Assembly: GCF_002019605.1 (NCBI RefSeq)
Contig: NZ_KV917368.1
Span: 1,633,958 to 1,697,957, forward strand
Source of the DNA: Alkalihalobacterium alkalinitrilicum
Lineage (GTDB): Bacteria > Bacillota > Bacilli > Bacillales > Bacillaceae_F
DNA: 64,000 bases
Direction of reading: 5' to 3'
Position numbers and translations under genes: made by a program. The notes under the pieces were generated by a model. That model saw nothing but the letters and a program-made list of their open reading frames with translations, was not told the DNA's origin and searched no databases. Of the stretch, positions 63,052-64,000 are shown in pieces (the stretch's first letter is position 1; every line of letters begins with the position of its first letter).

Positions 63052-64000
63052 TTAGCTTCTGAATCGCTGAAGTACTTTCCAAAAGAATTCTTGGTAGACG
63101 AAACTTGACGATAGTTTAAAGTAAAGGGACCGTCCTGACGTTACTAATTTACTAGCAACTTTAATAATTCGTGTTCGGATTGTATCAATTTGCATGTTCT
63201 TTTGTTCTTCTGGAAAACAAAGAGTACGTAGCCAATTGGTTAGATTATAGGCTAACAGGCTCAACATCATCTTTACCTCGTTTACTTGGAAAGAATGACT
63301 ATTCATTTTATCAAAACTAAAACCATTCTTGGTTTCTTTAATGTAGTTCTCCATCGTTCCCCTTTTTTGATAAGAAAGAACGATATCCTTGGGAGAAAAG
63401 ACATCTACTAAATTAGTGACAAAGAACGAATGGCTGAAAATTAATTCACCAGCCAAGCGGACTGATTTTATAATCACTTTTCTAGGCTTAGCCCAAGATT
63501 TGGCTTGATAAATAGTTTCTTCATAATAGCATTCTGCCTTCGTAACATCGGAAGGTAGAGATGATGGAAGGAGTTCATCCGCGATTCGTTGCAAATTTGC
63601 ATTGGATTTGAGCCGAATCACGTAATAAACCGATTCTTTTTCGCACAAATCATACAAAGCAGGTACGGCAAACCCACTATCCCCGCGAATAAATGATGTA
63701 GTCTCTGGGAATTTTTCGTTGTAATGTTCAATGAGAGGTTGTATAAATTCCACAACACCATTAGAGGTATAGACATTCCCAGGTCGTAGCTTGGCTTTAA
63801 GGAAATCGCCTGTTACTCCGTCAAAGGCAACTAATGGATGGAAACCAACAGTTCCATAATGAGCATTGTAAGCTGCAGCTTCTTGATCTCCATAGGTATC
63901 TGAATGCGTTGAATCCAAGTCAAAAATGAGTGATTTAGACTCTCTAAATTGATGAACTTTGTCAATCAGTTCTTGGTTGGCTTGATTTAACTGTTCGATA
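63052..64000 (-). CDS. IS1380-type transposase, C-terminal part (cut by window edge)
   Basis: The frame is open to the right edge; the visible 316 codons begin inside the protein. The first catalytic block reads SLIFDLDSTHSDTYGDQEAA, then NAHYGTVGFHPLVAFDGVTGDF, ETTSFIRGDSGFA (second Asp), YQKRGTMENYIKETKNGFSFDKM (Tyr/Glu block) and LLAYNLTNWLR. This is the DDE core of IS1380-family transposases. The terminal repeat should lie between about 62960 and 63050 but I cannot delimit it. A complete element probably continues beyond the window. Confidence 0.85.
   Translation of the reverse strand, partial: IEQLNQANQELIDKVHQFRESKSLIFDLDSTHSDTYGDQEAAAYNAHYGTVGFHPLVAFDGVTGDFLKAKLRPGNVYTSNGVVEFIQPLIEHYNEKFPETTSFIRGDSGFAVPALYDLCEKESVYYVIRLKSNANLQRIADELLPSSLPSDVTKAECYYEETIYQAKSWAKPRKVIIKSVRLAGELIFSHSFFVTNLVDVFSPKDIVLSYQKRGTMENYIKETKNGFSFDKMNSHSFQVNEVKMMLSLLAYNLTNWLRTLCFPEEQKNMQIDTIRTRIIKVASKLVTSGRSLYFKLSSSFVYQEFFWKVLQRFRS

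Overview
The window is low-GC, densely coded DNA of a spore-forming Bacillaceae bacterium. Evidence for this is the B. subtilis-like gene order ypsC - rnpB - gpsB - ypsA - cotD, a GerA-type germinant receptor operon, a CotD coat protein, a SigL (sigma-54) promoter before rocD, and strong AGGAGG-type ribosome binding sites. A tungsten-dependent aldehyde ferredoxin oxidoreductase together with a tungstate transporter suggests an anaerobic or facultative, possibly alkaliphilic lineage such as Anaerobacillus. That last point is inference.

Layout. 1-12.5 kb: sbcDC (sbcC runs off the left edge), a flavodoxin-like protein, a lipoprotein glutathione peroxidase, a 3-hydroxyisobutyrate dehydrogenase relic, an aspartase/fumarase-family lyase, a lytic transglycosylase, a large SUV3-like helicase and several small conserved genes. 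12.5-15.7 kb: a membrane protein and an ISL3-family insertion sequence with a perfect 8-bp target duplication. The IS has replaced the last codons of a tiny zinc-ribbon gene, and its own transposase carries an amber stop. 15.7-22.8 kb: a LacI-controlled catabolic locus (TRAP transporter dctPQM, NAD aldehyde dehydrogenase, iron alcohol dehydrogenase) with four near-identical operator palindromes. 23-34.4 kb: mostly conserved Bacillus genes, including RNase P RNA and the mrfAB (yprAB) repair pair. 34.6-36.2 kb: a decaying stretch with two small membrane-protein genes broken by in-frame stops and one intact 59-codon gene.

37.5-52.5 kb is the most distinctive region: a molybdenum/tungsten cofactor and AOR island. 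It holds moeB, moaD, moaE, moaA, three different moeA paralogues (one fused to a periplasmic-binding-protein-like domain), a second moaD with a small partner gene, AOR, a second moeB, tupABC, and a one-component regulator. The regulator's sensor domain is a clear relative of the domain fused to MoeA. The likely logic is: TupABC imports tungstate, the regulator senses an oxyanion or related ligand, MoaA/E/D/MoeB build the pterin dithiolene, the MoeA paralogues insert metal, and AOR uses the cofactor.

52.7-64 kb: an MFS transporter, a spacer with a 51-bp tandem repeat, rocD with a textbook sigma-54 promoter beside a wrecked rocR activator gene, a gerB-gerA-gerC receptor operon, an acetyltransferase, a tRNA-like relic, an amidohydrolase and the end of an IS1380-type transposase at the right edge.
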